64,000 nt of DNA from Eutypa lata. Lineage: Eukaryota > Ascomycota > Sordariomycetes > Xylariales > Diatrypaceae. A program made the translations under genes and the position numbers. The notes below the pieces were generated by a model. The model searched no databases. It was not told the origin of the DNA and worked only from the letters and a program-made list of their open reading frames with translations. Positions within the stretch are counted from its first letter, which is position 1. The number at the start of each line of letters is the position of its first letter. Shown here piece after piece: positions 23,864 to 36,886 of this stretch. The stretch covers positions 930,001-994,000 of the forward strand of contig JAKULF010000012.1 of the NCBI GenBank assembly GCA_022661535.1, given 5' to 3'.

Positions 23864-26800
23864 GTAAAAGCGATGAGTGGGGGTGAACTCCAACTCACCC
23901 CCACCCCACCTGTCTCATCCGCGATGAGACAAGACAAGGACAAGACGGCGCTGAGCGCTCGATGACGAGACGACCATGACGCCTGCTGATACTTCTGCAC
24001 TTTTTTCTCGCAAGATACCCCCCAACCGAGCCCAATCACACTTTTTTCGTGCTTTGTGGTTCCTCAAAATTTTACACTACTCTTCTTCTTTCTGCCCTAG
24101 TAGTCGAAACCCTCCAAGTTGGGGGTTTCTCTCTAGCCAGCAGCCCCCCCTTTCTTTTCATTTGTAAAACGGGATTACGAGATCTGTCACGAACGATACG
24201 GGTACATATATGCCTCTATATACACACATATATAGACTTGGGGGACATTGGGAAAAAGATAGGTGTCCGGCGAGAACTCAGCGCATAGACGCGAGGCACA
24301 CTCACACACTGGGATATGTTACACTTCGGGGAAAACAAGTCGCAGGGAAAACAAAATACCCCCCCTATTTACCTACCCGAACCTCATTTTTTTGGCTTGC
24401 AAGCATCTAGCTCTTGCATCATATCATGTACGTGAACCTCGACGGTTTTGCGCTGGCAACACTTTTCGGGTTTGGGTCTGGGTTTGGAGGGGGGCGACTT
24501 GAATGATGATTTATTTACTTTACGGATGGCGCTTGGTGTTTCTATTCTGGGGGTTTCTTGGGGCACGTTTTTGGCCCACCTTCTCGACGCTCTTTTAACC
24601 TTTTACAACCTACATTTCTTGTATATATTTAGGAACAACTTTTTGGGACTTCTTTGGGTAACCCACCCCACCCCAATACCAATGTCGCTACAGACGGGTA
24701 TCTATAGACCAATGAAAATGATTTAACTTTTTACATATTATCTCTTTTAACATTAGGTACATGAACTTGCTGTCGTTCATATCGTGAAGAATGTTCTTAT
24801 TGAAAAGTTGGTTACATGCCTCATTTCACCAACCACGACTCCCTACTTACTTTCTAGATACTTACTTGGGTATGTACCACTATTCTCGGGCGTAGCCTTA
24901 CCCCTCTCTAAATCCCCAGACCCCTTTTTAGCCCCCACGAAGACAATTCGATTGTTGGGAGACGGCTAGTGGCTTACGCATGCATTTTGAGGTCGCACAC
25001 GCACCGTCGCCGAATAACGTGAACTTCCAACTACATAGATACTCACAGACATACATACATACATACATACATACATACATACCTCAACACTAACTAACTA
25101 GCTAACTGGTGGGCTTGCTTGCGGCTGTGTAAGAAGGGAACAAGTGCGCTTTGTGTGTGTGTGTTTGTTTCAGCTCGGAACCTTTGTGTTCCACGCCACA
25201 CGGGTTTCAACGAAGGCTTCGTCTTCCACTCTATCCTATCTTATTCGAGGGCGTAGTTATCACTATACGATGTGTGTACGTGTATGTATGTGTGTGAGAG
25301 GCTTTCTTCTGATTCTTCCTACCTTCCTTCTCCCCCCCCCTTCCTCTTAGGTTAACTATGCACTTACCGTATGCACACATACTATGCAATCATTCTGTGG
25401 CAGATTCCGAAAAGGCCTTTGTGTAAGAAAGTGGCTGACTGAATGATTCAGTACCCCCGACGTTCACGAGTCATACATGACGATAACGACGCATACACGT
25501 TCGGAAGAGCGACCGTTAACTATCTAGCGCCCGAGAGAATTCTATCCCTTAATTCATTTCATCCTACAATCTGACTTATCTGTCAACCCACGTAGGTAAG
25601 TATTATCAAGTCAGTTAGGTAGGTGATACCCACCTCTCAGCCTGTATTCCGTAGGTTCTGACAACAATCATTGATCACTGCCTCGCTTCATCCTGATTGA
25701 ATGACAGACAGCACACGTTATTGAGGCCCATACAACCAAACCCGCCAAGACCAACCAACCGCTGTCCAAATAAGAATGCCACGAGATCAGCGCCAAGATT
25801 TATAGGCTGAGCTACATACATAGGCAGGTAGGTAGGTAAGTGTCTTGCAAGTAACTTGCACGTCTAGCCTACATATCTCTCCGCCAGTAACTAGATGGCG
25901 GCGGCCTTTGTGCTGTGCCCCTGTGCCCCCTGTCTGCCCTGCCTTGAATGCGACCCCGATTACCAGTGAAGGCTGCGTGCCTATCTAACTACGTTACACA
26001 GCATCCTACGGCGTAGAGGTGGGGAACCCTCCACCTACCCCCCTAAAGCCTTCTCTCCTTCTCTTTCTTTCTTTCTTTTATTGTAATAATCGAGCATGAA
26101 TAAATGTAGATGCTTATAGAGGTATCATCAATTCATCTTCAGCTCGTGAATATTGAAGTCTCTCTCTCTCTCTCCTGCTCTGCAATCGATTAAGGGGGTT
26201 ATGGCATACTCGTCCACCCCCCACCCCCTCAAGAAATATGTACATATATATGTAGTAGATACACTTACACGGGTATGGATGGAGTAGATGTGTAAGTATG
26301 GACGTACTACATATTCTAGTTGAACTGTCCTCCACGCTTGGCGCTGTCTCTCGTGCGAGTCAGACTCCGCCCCCGGGTTTCTTAGGGGTCTAGAGTGGTA
26401 TTGGCGTCCTGAGGACATCCGTATATCCCTGAAGAGATTACTGCCTCCCTACCTTACCCTCTCCCAGCTGCCATTGCCTTTCACTTCGCCGTTCTGTGTG
26501 ACTGTTTCAATTGAGGCTACTGCTGCTGCTGTGGCACCGGGTTAGTTCAACTACTCTGCTACTATGTGATGTAGGTAGGCGTTTGATATCTATCTACACC
26601 TGCTGCTCTGGCTGCGCTGCTATACTCAATGATTTTAGGTACTAATAGATTCAACTACACATATCTACTCCTAGTTACGCCATACTACGTAGGTAGGCAT
26701 CATGAGTTCCTAGGGCCGGCAGCTATACAATAGCGTCCGTGTGAGAGGATACTACTACGCGGCGGATACCTCTTAACGTGTGGCACCACCGTTGGTCCGT

Positions 26801-27500
26801 CGTGGGTAGTTCTCGGGGGTAGGTGTCCTGCTCTCCCCGTCTTCTATGGTGCTAATGGTAGGTACGTGTGTGAACCGGACGGCTTCCACTCGGTCGACAT
26901 ACCGAAGTAGGTCTAGGTTGACTGTTAGGTCGTCACGTATTCACGTATCTATACGTATATGTATATCTATGTAGGTACTACCTGACTACTAACATAGTAT
27001 AGCCTCGGGGGAGGGGAGACTAAACACTGACTCGTTAGAGCCACTACGTAGTATATAGTATGTATGTAGTGGCTGCTGATACAGTAGAGAGAACCACTAT
27101 TAAACGGTTAGGCGTTGGCGAGTCAACTCCCCGAGGACTATTTTTTGTTTATTTTTAAATGTCCGTATTAGGCAGTCTCCGTCCGGCGCGGGTCCGGGAG
27201 TGAAAACAGCACGAGCAAACACACGGAGACCGCCGCACACGTGGTGGCGACTATAGCAAACACGTGGCCTGGCTCTTCGGGCCGCTCTCGGAAGGAACGT
27301 GACGACTCAGGAGGCAATCGCGGGATCGCACGACTCAAGTCTATTAACTAGGGAGATGGTTGCGTAGGTTGGAGGCTTGGTTGTATGATACGCTATCAGA
27401 TGTCTTGACACTTGTTGATATTTCCCGTGTTTGTTCGTAACGTCATGAAGTATGTAGACTAACTAGACAGTTGATCGAGAGATGGTGGTGTCTCCTAATA
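23864..27500. other. Gene-poor region with simple repeats
   Basis: No gene was supported. Features seen are the likely 3' UTR of the thaumatin-like gene, a (ACAT)n microsatellite at 25049-25082, a TC tract at 26158-26174, a TTTC tract near 26063-26078 and many isolated CTACCTA/TAGGTAG blocks. The hydrophobic open frames at 24049-24726 are T-rich low-complexity frames without domain character. Confidence 0.45.
25049..25082. repeat. (ACAT)n microsatellite
   Basis: Eight or more perfect ACAT units in a row. Confidence 0.9.
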
Positions 27501-30500
27501 AAGACCTTAGCTTAGTGAAGGAGGGAGTCTGACCTTGAAGCACTGTTACCATCGTAGGCTGGTCTTACAGTCCAGTGCTTACCTATAGGGCATCAAGCCC
27601 AGCCTGTGATCTCTCGAGCAGGACTTGGTCAATCAGCTCTGATATCTTCATGTAATAAGTCACCAGTTGATTGTCTGGTCAATCACTAATGAAAATGATG
27701 ATATCTTAAAGTTTTATCACCTTTCTCCTAAGTGACAGTCAATAAGTAACCGAGATTAAAAAGAATGGTCTTGTCTGGTTCTTCTCTCATACCAAGACGT
27801 AGAAATAATTGATGAACACACGCACACATATATTAACTACCTATCCTTTACCATTTCTCTAGATGCTCCAAGGTTGTCGTCTAGGAAGTCATAACGGTCG
27901 TCCAAGAGTTTAGAAGGGATATGCGTTGATAAATGACTTAACCATGAATGATATGATTATAGTACGAGGGAGCTACAAGTGAGCAAGTTTTACAGCTATA
28001 TTTTCCTGAGGCTGACTCCATCCCACCATTGAGGAGGATAAAGCTTCTCAGTCTAGCGAAAGCATACATCGACGCGAAAGGCAAGCTTCAGACCTAGCTG
28101 GATATTTACAGCCGGGAGGTTTTAGGGATTTCAAATACCAGATAGCCCGAATTCTTAGGAACGCGGTATCCAACCTCTCACAGATCGTTCACCGGGACTG
28201 ACAAAGCTGTCAAAAATTATTGGCAAAGCATCACACAGCTATCAAGGTGTGCTGAAAGAGGGTGCTCTCTTGGAAGTTTGGGAAGACCTAGCCTCCATCG
28301 TAAGTCAAGAGAATACTACAGCCGGTTTAGATATTTGACTCTCACGATGCAGCAGAACCGGTCTCCAGCGGTAAAGTTGAAAATGAACAATGCCAGCGTG
28401 GTGAGCTGGTCCTCGATAAATGCCTCTCGTCTAAACCCGAGTATAATCAGGCTGGGGACGAGTGCCGGTCAGAAGGATCGAGTTGTTCCTGCCCTTGTTG
28501 ACGCTCTCAGTCCATAGTGTAGTTTCCTGGAGGAGACTGGGGCTGCTAAGTAGCACCGGAATGAGCCATCCAGGGAACCAGGGAGAAGCGTCGCTTCTAC
28601 CAAACCCGCCGATTATGAACCAGGTAGCCGAAGATGATGTTCACCGGCCACAGTCAACCAATCCCGCCAGACATTCTCAGGCAAGTCGTTGTTCATAGCA
28701 GATATGTGCTATGACTCTAACAAGAACCTGAGCCACACCAACGCAGCGCGGAGTGAACAGACAAGTGGTAAGCTCGGCGTATGTCAGGTGACGTGGTGAC
28801 CGACCTGGACCGGAGATGGTGTTATCACAAGGATTGCACACTGTTCCGTTCAGGTGGAACCGTCGATCAAGGAACAAGATCGCCATTATGCGCTCACTTA
28901 TGGTCAGCTCTAACAACGAATTCGGAGAAGTCCTAGGTCTGGAATGGGTATTAAGGCCATATAATCAGCTCTTTCGTACGTTCTTGAAAGTCAGGCAAGG
29001 GAAAGATATGGCCGTGTTGAAGAGCAGACTCTCGCGTTTGTTTGATACCAAGTCTGTCAGCATCACTGGATACATCTAGTCCGGTATGTTTCAGATCGCG
29101 TGGCTTGCGAGGCGCGGATATGCCCATTTTCCAGGAAGTTCTTAGACGCTAACATCGATGAAGGGATCGTCACTACCGCCAGTCAGATGGTCCGAGGAGA
29201 CCTCGAGCACGGCTATTGGACTCAGATTGATGACATAGAAGATCTCGCAGATATAGCAGTGCGACTCCTTGGTTAGTTGGATGCTTCACATCCATAAGTC
29301 TCAATTAACTAAGCCTGAGAACGGGCTGGGTGAAAGAATATCAAGGTGGTGTGTGAAATTATTATGACATAACTGGGTGCGCCTCGGGTACAAATCCTGT
29401 TGGGACAATATCAGAGGCGAGCCATTACGAAACACTGATATTCAAACGTCCTCGCAGAAGCAGGCAGACAGAGTCACATCGGGATAGCTCTGCAGCGGGA
29501 ACTACCCAGGAGAAAGCAAGTAACACCATCATACGCCAGTCTATCATCACCCGCGCGTGCAATATGACCGACGACCTGGGCCGCCAGGTCGCCCCTGTCC
29601 TTCACGCGAGATTTGACGTATTCAAGGCTGTCAAGACACAGGAGTACGCAATGGCCGTAAATTAGCTATACGCTTCGTGAATGGGGAGTTTCGTCGTCGC
29701 ATGACAACACATGGGTGCAGCTGCTGACGTCGACCTGAACCACATATTAGAGAAGGTTTAAACAACAGCAGAGTCAAGATGTCGTTCCCTCTCGAGTTCC
29801 TACTATGCCGTGGTTTGTCCTTTGCCCGATGTGTCTGGTTCGATGACAGACACTGGCCTGAAGGTCGGTCAGAACCAGACATCTTGCGGGTTTTAGCCTC
29901 GCAGGGGGATACACTTAATGCACCGCAGGGCTCTCACCTCTATCATCAGAGTAGTTGTGTCTTTCTGGTGCATTCATTTCTACCCTAAAACCATGGAAGA
30001 TAATTTGGACAGGGTCAGACGTGTTGGATATGCGCAAATCTTGCGACACAACAGATCTCCTATGCCCTCTCGACGCTCTACCCATTAGGCGCCGTGTCTA
30101 CTCCAAGTAAGGATTTTCAGTTAATAGTATATGCGCGCAGTATGACTGACTGAACCAGAACGCAGCTTTGACTCCGTTTGAAGTCAAAACTATCATGATA
30201 AACACAAATAACTGACCAGAGAAACCGAGGTTGAAGCCAGGTTAAAGGTAAGTAGGGGAGAAAGGGGTAAGATGTACCCAATAAAATGGACGAGATTCTT
30301 TTGGAGCCAATCAAATCAAAGACTCTTTTAGGGTTTGCACCAAGTTTGCAATTAGAGTCCATATAAGCTTATCTACCTAAATCCCTTATCCAACCAGTCT
30401 TTGAAGGTTACTTCTTAATTACAATATGAAAAGAAAAAAAATTCTAAAAAATGGCAAAAATATACTGCTGAATCATGTAACGCAGAATGGGATTGTAAGC
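27500..30500 (+). pseudogene. Possible decayed coding sequence, unidentified
   Basis: Several short plus-strand stretches have codon-like composition but are separated by stops and frame changes. Examples are 28278-28517, 28816-29079, about 29119-29274 (contains ANIDEGIVTTASQMVRGDLE and IDDIEDLADIAVRLLG) and about 29517-29663 (contains MTDDLGRQVAPVLHARFDVF). They read like amphipathic helical protein, not random translation. No domain can be named, no start or splice pattern links the pieces, and they may come from more than one gene. Confidence 0.28.
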
Positions 30501-30508
30501 AAAATTTA

Positions 30509-30580
30509 AACCCTACGCGGGGATCGAACCCGCAACCTTTAGATTAGAAGTCTAATGCTCTACCATTGAGCCAGCAGGGC
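30509..30580 (-). tRNA. tRNA-Arg (anticodon TCT)
   Basis: The minus strand folds into a complete 72-nt tRNA. The 7-bp acceptor stem is GCCCTGC/GTAGGGT (two G-T pairs), the D arm is GCTC...GAGC, the anticodon stem is TTAGA/TCTAA with loop CTTCTAA (anticodon TCT, reading AGA), the variable loop is AGGTT, and the T arm is GCGGG-TTCGATC-CCCGC. There is no intron. The transcribed strand runs into TTTAAATTTT just after the 3' end, a suitable polymerase III terminator. CCA is not encoded, as expected in eukaryotes. Confidence 0.93.
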
Positions 30581-31533
30581 GATATGTTTCAAGGATGATA
30601 TTTTAGATTATATGTCTAATGAATCTGACAGTCGACGATGACTCACTATGTGGTTCGCCTGGTTGCTCAAAAATGGGGTCGCATTAATGTTAGTCAGGTC
30701 AGGGTGGGCCTTGAATGGGACAATTAAGAAGAACTAGTTATGGTGATTTAATCTCGTTAGAGCGTTAACTATATATCCAGATACTCTTGACCCTTTGTTT
30801 AGGAGAGGGATGCCATGGGGAGTAACTGAACAAGACAGCCACTCAGGGCATGGAAGTGTGATACGGTAAGCAGAATGGTTGGTTATTAAAGAAATGGGGG
30901 CATAGACTGAGAGAAACCTGGAAAGTATTGCAGAAGAGTTCTAGTAGAAAGAAGTAAGGATGGTAACTACACACACTTTCGAATATATGTCAGATCTCTT
31001 ACCCCTATGTCAAGAATAGAGCTCTAACTAATAATTGTTTAAGTGAATACCTACCTAGGTATGTAGGTAATGCTGTATGTTACAACCGGATAAGCAACTG
31101 CAAATGCGAACAAAGCGTTCAAACTCCGTTGCCCCACCAAAGCCAATTCGAGGTTTGGGTGGTCCCGTCGCATTTAGTCGAACTTACTACCTACGAATCA
31201 CACATGAAACCATCTAACTCAGCTTTCCATTCATGCACATTCTACACTTCCTATCACCACCTAAAAGGTAGTCCTAAATACCTACTAGGTACTACATATA
31301 AACATTCAATTGTCAATTGTTCCTCTACTTTAATTCTCTTCCGTCCGACTTGCCGGCTTGCTGAATACCCAATACCCAAGTTGTAATAAAAGAACTGGTC
31401 TGACTAAATGCTTATTTGTATGCGATCATTGGCCTTGACTCCCTTCTCTGGTAGAACAATTCAGACGCATCTACCCGCATCTCATATTCCACAAACCACA
31501 TTATAAAGCTGAAGACACCATAAAAGAACGACA
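30581..31533. other. Intergenic, upstream of MSO1
   Basis: No gene was found. Bases 30601-30622 repeat the anticodon arm of the neighbouring tRNA almost exactly (see findings). The last 200-300 bases should contain the MSO1 promoter. Confidence 0.45.
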
Positions 31534-32304
31534 ATGTCAGCCTGGTACAGCAACATTGTCGGCGCAACGACGTCTAAAATTAGCAATCTCCAACGGTCGC
31601 TACTTAATAGCGAAGCCGACGGTGACACTGAAGATGATACGTACGTCTGCCGAGTACTGCGCTCATACTATACCGAGAAGGGCCGGCCATTTCCTACATG
31701 GTTGCCTCCCGACCCTAAGGCACCTCAACCCGTCGCGCCCGTATATTCCCAGCAAGCCCAAGTAGGCTCACGATACGGCGGTCTTGCACAACAACCTCAG
31801 AGCGGCGGACTGAGCTCTCTTTGGGACAACAACCCCGTCGCGCAGCCCCAGGATGCACAGAGCTTACGCAGAGGCCGAGGAAACCCCCCTCCCATGCGGA
31901 GCAACGTCGATCTTAGAAACAGTCAGCCCCGAAACTCAGATCCCATGGCAGGCAATGCCCGAGACGATATACAAGCACGACCACTCCCAAGCCAGCGCGC
32001 CGGGAGCTACCAGGCCGCGAACCCCTACGGAAGAGATACCGGTTCAGCACCGCCTGCCAACGCGCCTGGGGGCTCGGCACAAGATAGATTAAAACAAAGA
32101 CTCTGGGGAGGTTCTAGAACAACCAGTCCTTCGTCGGCTAGTGGGCCGTTCAACCCTCCGCCGCAAAACGACCGACCGGCTATGAGTGCGAACGCCCCGT
32201 GGTCAAGCGGCGGCGGTCAGGACTATTCCCAGAGTAGTGGAGGAAGAGCTGGGGGTGGATATGGGAGACCGGGAGGACTACCCAGCGGTCCGAGAATGAG
32301 ATAA
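31534..32304 (+). CDS. MSO1: Mso1-like Sec1-binding protein (exocytosis)
   Basis: A single exon gives 256 residues. The N-terminal 65 residues (WYSNIVGATTSKISNLQRSL, DGDTEDDTYVCRVLRSYYTE, KGRPFPTWLPPD) are the Mso1 Sec1-binding domain. In yeast, Mso1 binds the SM protein Sec1 and Sec4-GTP at the plasma membrane and supports SNARE assembly at sites of secretion. The remaining about 190 residues are a disordered, Gln/Pro/Gly/Ser-rich tail containing a short helix-like motif (DRLKQRLWGG) often found in such tails. The ATG lies in a purine-rich context (GACAATG). There are no introns. It is followed by 1.2 kb of non-coding DNA before GYP7. Confidence 0.88.
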   Translation: MSAWYSNIVGATTSKISNLQRSLLNSEADGDTEDDTYVCRVLRSYYTEKGRPFPTWLPPDPKAPQPVAPVYSQQAQVGSRYGGLAQQPQSGGLSSLWDNNPVAQPQDAQSLRRGRGNPPPMRSNVDLRNSQPRNSDPMAGNARDDIQARPLPSQRAGSYQAANPYGRDTGSAPPANAPGGSAQDRLKQRLWGGSRTTSPSSASGPFNPPPQNDRPAMSANAPWSSGGGQDYSQSSGGRAGGGYGRPGGLPSGPRMR

Positions 32305-33483
32305 AGTTACGAACTATACCTCTCTTATTGGCGGTCCTCGAATACATACATGCATGCATACAAATGAACATAACAATTGCTTAGTTAGGTGGCAAGGCAC
32401 TCTTGGATTCAGGCGTTTTGGAATTGGGATACGTCAGAGATGCTCTCTTGCAGGGCTCACGATGTACAAGCATGGCGTTGGCGGTTATGCGTCTTCAGGG
32501 CTAGTATCATTTCTTCTTCTTTCTCTTTCAAATGCTATGATGATCATCAGTTTGCTGCTTGGGTACTGCTAGGCGAGAACCTTAGACTTAGATATACGAC
32601 TACTTATTACGACTTTTCTCATCATAACTTTCTTTGCTGAGGGAGGGGGGGACAAAGGCAGCGAGCGTGTAATACAGGCATCAACACATAATATGGAGTA
32701 TAGTAACTAGATGAATGAATATTGACATTATGGGGTGCAAAAGTCTGGATGTGGACTATCTTATACTGATGCCTAGTGCTAGACGCAAAATTATTGCGTG
32801 TCAACCGCGTGTCCCTTGCCTCTTGGTTGAAGTTGACCTATCCTATCGTAGGTGATGATTGATACCTACCCCGGGTAGGTCTCACATGCACGATTGCAGC
32901 TCGCTTGTGATGATGACCATGACGAACGCTTAACTAGCCTCTAGTGCTGCCCTGCCCATTTAGTGGGGTGCCAGCGGCAAACTTGATGGGTTTGACTGGT
33001 GTCAGTACCTGACATCAAGCACTGTCTTTGGTCAATTTGTGAGTATCGGTACCTGTAGTTAGCTGGAGCTGTGCTCAAATTGACAGGTTGAATGCGTCTA
33101 CTACAGGTATGCGCTTAGCCCCGCTAGGTTATCCATTCCCTCAAGACATTTAACTAAAGTCTATTAGTTAAGCCTGGAGGCGGGGCACCTGAAGCTGCTG
33201 ACGGGTGGATTGCCCTTTAGGACCAGCCGATTGAACATCTCATGACCTCTTATACTTCGTATATCTCTTACCTACCTACTTAGTTACCTACTTAGTCTAA
33301 CATGTAACTACCTACCTATTAGTTTTTTTTTAATAGATCGACAAGAGAAACAAAGAAAATAGAGCGTATAGCTCGAGACCGTGAGGTCTGATTTCAAACA
33401 CAGATCCCAACTCAACCGGCTCCCACGGATCTCGACGCCTATCTTAGAATAGTCAAGAATCTCGCCTTCCCGAGAACCCCACG
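32305..33483. other. Intergenic between MSO1 and GYP7
   Basis: No gene was supported. A small inverted repeat (GTCAATTTG at about 33031, CAAATTGAC at about 33076) and TACCTAC/TTAGTTACC blocks just before GYP7 are the only structure noticed. The final part must contain the GYP7 promoter and leader. Confidence 0.45.
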
Positions 33484-36208
33484 ATGACATCAGACAACCG
33501 TCCGTCATCGCCAACGGGTAGCTTCTACGCCATGAGTGACGACGAAGAAGGGGAATATGATACTATTACACACACCGAGACGGGCCGCGGGGTTAAACTT
33601 CTATACTCCAAATCCAAAGTTTACATACATCCGACACCGTCAGCAAAAGACAACATCCCCGGTTACGTAGCCCTATTGCAGCAAAAAGGCCCCCGGGGTA
33701 CCGACCGACCTACCTCGTCTTCCTCGAGTGCCTCGAAGTCTCCCGCCGCGTCCGACCTCTTATTAGCCTGGCTCCCCGAGTCTTCTCTAGGAGATTCTGC
33801 CAACATCTACGTTAAAGTAGATCTCAGCGATGCCGATTCTCCGCCGAAGCAGAGCTTCCTAGTCCCGCCACCTCCGACCGTTACCACACACTCGGGCTCC
33901 ATCGGCCACTATGCGTTTGCGATACCGGTGGGCGCCATCTACTCGCTTCTCGTGCGCCCGCCCAGCTTGGGGTGGTGGTTCGGGTCTGTGGTCATCAACA
34001 CGCGAGCCGGGGATAGCTTCCCGGCGCTGTTCTTCCACGACAGCGAGTGCCAATCGACTATCTTGCAGAAGAAGAAGCGAGCGCGGGAGAGTTTTAACCC
34101 GTTCGACGAAGGAGGACAGATGTTCTGGGGTGGTGACGAGGTGCTCCGGTGGTTGAAACGCTACGTACATATTGAGCGGAGCGGGGCCGAGCCGAATATC
34201 TATCTGGTCGAACCGACAAAAGAGGATAGCGAGGCTTTTGGCGGGAAACCTACAACGAGCACACCCTCTAAGACCGGGCGTCGAGATAGTTCCCATGATG
34301 TCTCTGGAAGAAGGGGTATTGCCGGTGGTGCACCAGCAGCTAGAGGATCATCTAGCAGCCAACGCCCGGATGCGAGTATGGACCCGGTCATGAAGTTTGT
34401 CAAGGAAACCGGTTGGAACCTGATGGAGAAGTTCAGCAAGGTCACGACGTTCACCAGGAGAGCGGCGCAGGACATTATGGATAATCCTCGACTGCCCCCT
34501 CAGGTCCGGAAGATGGTGAGGAACCCCGAGGTGCAGACCCTCCAGGAGGAGTTCGACAGCGCCAGGATATACCTGGCTCGGTGGGCGATGGGGATGGCGG
34601 AGCAGAGCGAGCGCGATCGCAGCCAGAGGATATGGACCGCCCGCGACGTCCTGGAGATGGAGGACACGGACGTCGGCGAGTTCGAACTGCTGGAGACGAG
34701 CTCGGTGTCGCTCGAGGAGAGGAGGAAGCCCGTCGATCTGAAGGAGTGGAATAGCTTCTTCGACCCCCGGACGGGACGGCTCTCGGTCACGGTAGATGAG
34801 GTCAAGGAACGCATATTTCATGGCGGCATCGATCCAGAATCGGGAGTTCGCAAAGACGCTTGGCTGTTCCTCCTTGGCGTGTATGATTGGTACAGCACTG
34901 CTGAGGAGCGAAAAGCACAGGTCGCATCGTTAAGAGACGAGTATGTTAAGCTGAAAGGGGCATGGTGGGAGCGCCTAATAGATTTGGGCGGCGAAGGCGA
35001 AGAAGGGGAATGGTGGAGAGAGCAAAGAGCTAGAATCGGTATGGTTTCATTTCATTTCATTTTATTTCAATTATTATCCCCTGCACCTCTACTATGATGC
35101 ATTATCTCTACTTACACGCCATTAGAAAAAGACGTACACCGAACTGACCGAACAGTCCCCATCTTCGCGGGGGAAGACATCCCGCACCCGGACCCGGAGT
35201 CCCCGTTCGCGTCGGTGGGCACCAACGTGCACATGGAGCAGATGAAGGACATGCTCCTGACGTACAATGAGTACAACACGGAACTGGGGTACGTGCAGGG
35301 GATGTCGGACCTGCTGGCGCCGGTCTACGCGGTGCTGCAGGACGACGCGGTGGCGTTCTGGGCCTTCCAGCGCTTCATGGGGCGCATGGAGCGCAACTTC
35401 CTGCGCGACCAGTCCGGGATGCGGCACCAGCTGCGCACGCTCGACCACCTCGTCCAGTTCATGGACCCCCGGCTGTACGCCCACCTCGAGTCCGCCGACA
35501 GCACCAACTTCTTCTTCTTCTTCCGCATGCTGCTCGTCTGGTACAAGCGCGAGTTCGACTGGCCCGACGTCCTGCGCCTGTGGGAGGGCCTCTGGACCGA
35601 CTTCCTCAGCAGCAGCTTCCACCTCTTCGTCGCCCTCGCCATACTGGAGAAGCATCGCGATGTCATTATGGTCCACCTGCTGCATTTCGATGAGGTGCTA
35701 AAATATGGTATGTTTCTTCTTCTTTGCTTCTTTCTTCTCTTCCATCCTGCCTATCACCTTCCCCTACTTGAGTAGTATATGCTGTTGTCCTCTCCTCTCC
35801 TTTCCGCAAATGTGTAATCCGAGTCTAACACGAACAAAAGTAAACGAACTCTCCAACACGATGGATCTCGAATCGACTCTCATCCGCGCCGAAGCTTTGT
35901 TTCGCCGCTTTCACCGCCTCGTCGAGGCTATAGACAAGAAGCAGAACTTCCCGGCACCGCGGGTTAGTGTTGCTGGTGGTGGCGGTAGTGGTAGTAGCGG
36001 CGGCGACGAGCCGTCGTCTTCTACTGTCTCCCCTCCTCCGCCGTCACAATCCCAGTCCAAAAAGAAAGATTCCGGAAAGGCTACGGAGGAACAATCTAAG
36101 AAGAAAATCATCACCCCCGAGCTGCGGAAGCTGCTAAGCCGTGAGGTCGAGTTCCTCCCGCGCAAGGTCGTGCAGAAGAAAGGGGAGGGGCTGTCTGCTG
36201 GGCGTTAG
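33484..36208 (+). CDS. GYP7: TBC-domain Rab GTPase-activating protein, Gyp7 type
   Basis: Three exons (33484-35038, 35126-35707, 35841-36208) encode 834 residues, and both introns interrupt codons after the first base and are GT-AG. The N-terminal region (residues 30-230) is the Gyp7-specific domain that begins GVKLLYSKSKVYIHPT. The TBC domain starts at LRIFHGG-like KERIFHGGIDPESGVRKDAW (about 435). The catalytic arginine finger lies in KDVHRTDR (about 520-527) and the glutamine finger in GYVQGM (about 573-578), so a dual-finger GAP is intact. Yeast Gyp7 inactivates Ypt7 (Rab7) on vacuoles. A Ser/Pro/Gly-rich insertion lies between about residues 755 and 795 of the C-terminal part, where FFFFF is followed by the last TBC helices. 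Exon 3 ends with a basic tail. It is convergent with the SDR gene. Confidence 0.93.
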
Positions 36209-36886
36209 GACGGGGGAAGGAAGGAAGGAAGGAAGAAAGAAAGAAAGAAAGAAAGCGTGTGTAGGATCAGGAAAGGGGTTAATGGTAACTAATTGGCGGC
36301 GTTCAAGGACATAGTCGTTTTGTGTGTGTGTCTGTGTGTCTGTATCGGATAAGAGCATGAATGGGGGTTTGGTTCTGTCTCTTGTCTGTGTATCTGTAGA
36401 ATTAGATTCGTTGTTGGTAATGAAATGAACGAATGAATGGACATTGACGGATGGATGGATGGGTGGATGATTGAATTAGTTGTGCTTCTTAATTAAAAAG
36501 GCAGCAGCAATAGCAAGCAAAGTTACATAAGCACTTACTCCCTACCTACTTACCTAGTTAACACCAATTAGACAGAGCCATTGTGATCTAAGTATATGCT
36601 AGGGGGGATTAGGAAATTTGGGCTGTCATTCTGGTAGATATAAAGAGACTTCCTGTAAGAAGAAAGAGCCCTAACTGGGTAATGGAAATTTCCAAAATTC
36701 CTGCCTTCGGGGTGGAGGTATGATAAATAGGGGTAACTATTATAGAGAGAGATATTTTCTAGTGGAGTGGCATAATACTTAGCAACTCAACTTCATCGAT
36801 GGATAACACGTCGTTGCCCCCTCCCCCGTTTTCTTTCATCTATCTCGTAATACCAGTCATCATCATATAAACGCCTAAAATAAACA
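36209..36886. other. Convergent 3' region of GYP7 and the SDR gene
   Basis: Non-coding. It contains a purine tract of GGAA then GAAA units at 36212-36255 directly after the GYP7 stop, and a short TG tract near 36319-36340. No gene was seen. Confidence 0.55.

Noticed and set aside
33000..33090. GTCAATTTG/CAAATTGAC inverted repeat with GTGGGGTGCC nearby
   Set aside because: A nine-base inverted repeat with a short spacer is compatible with chance. No target duplication was seen.
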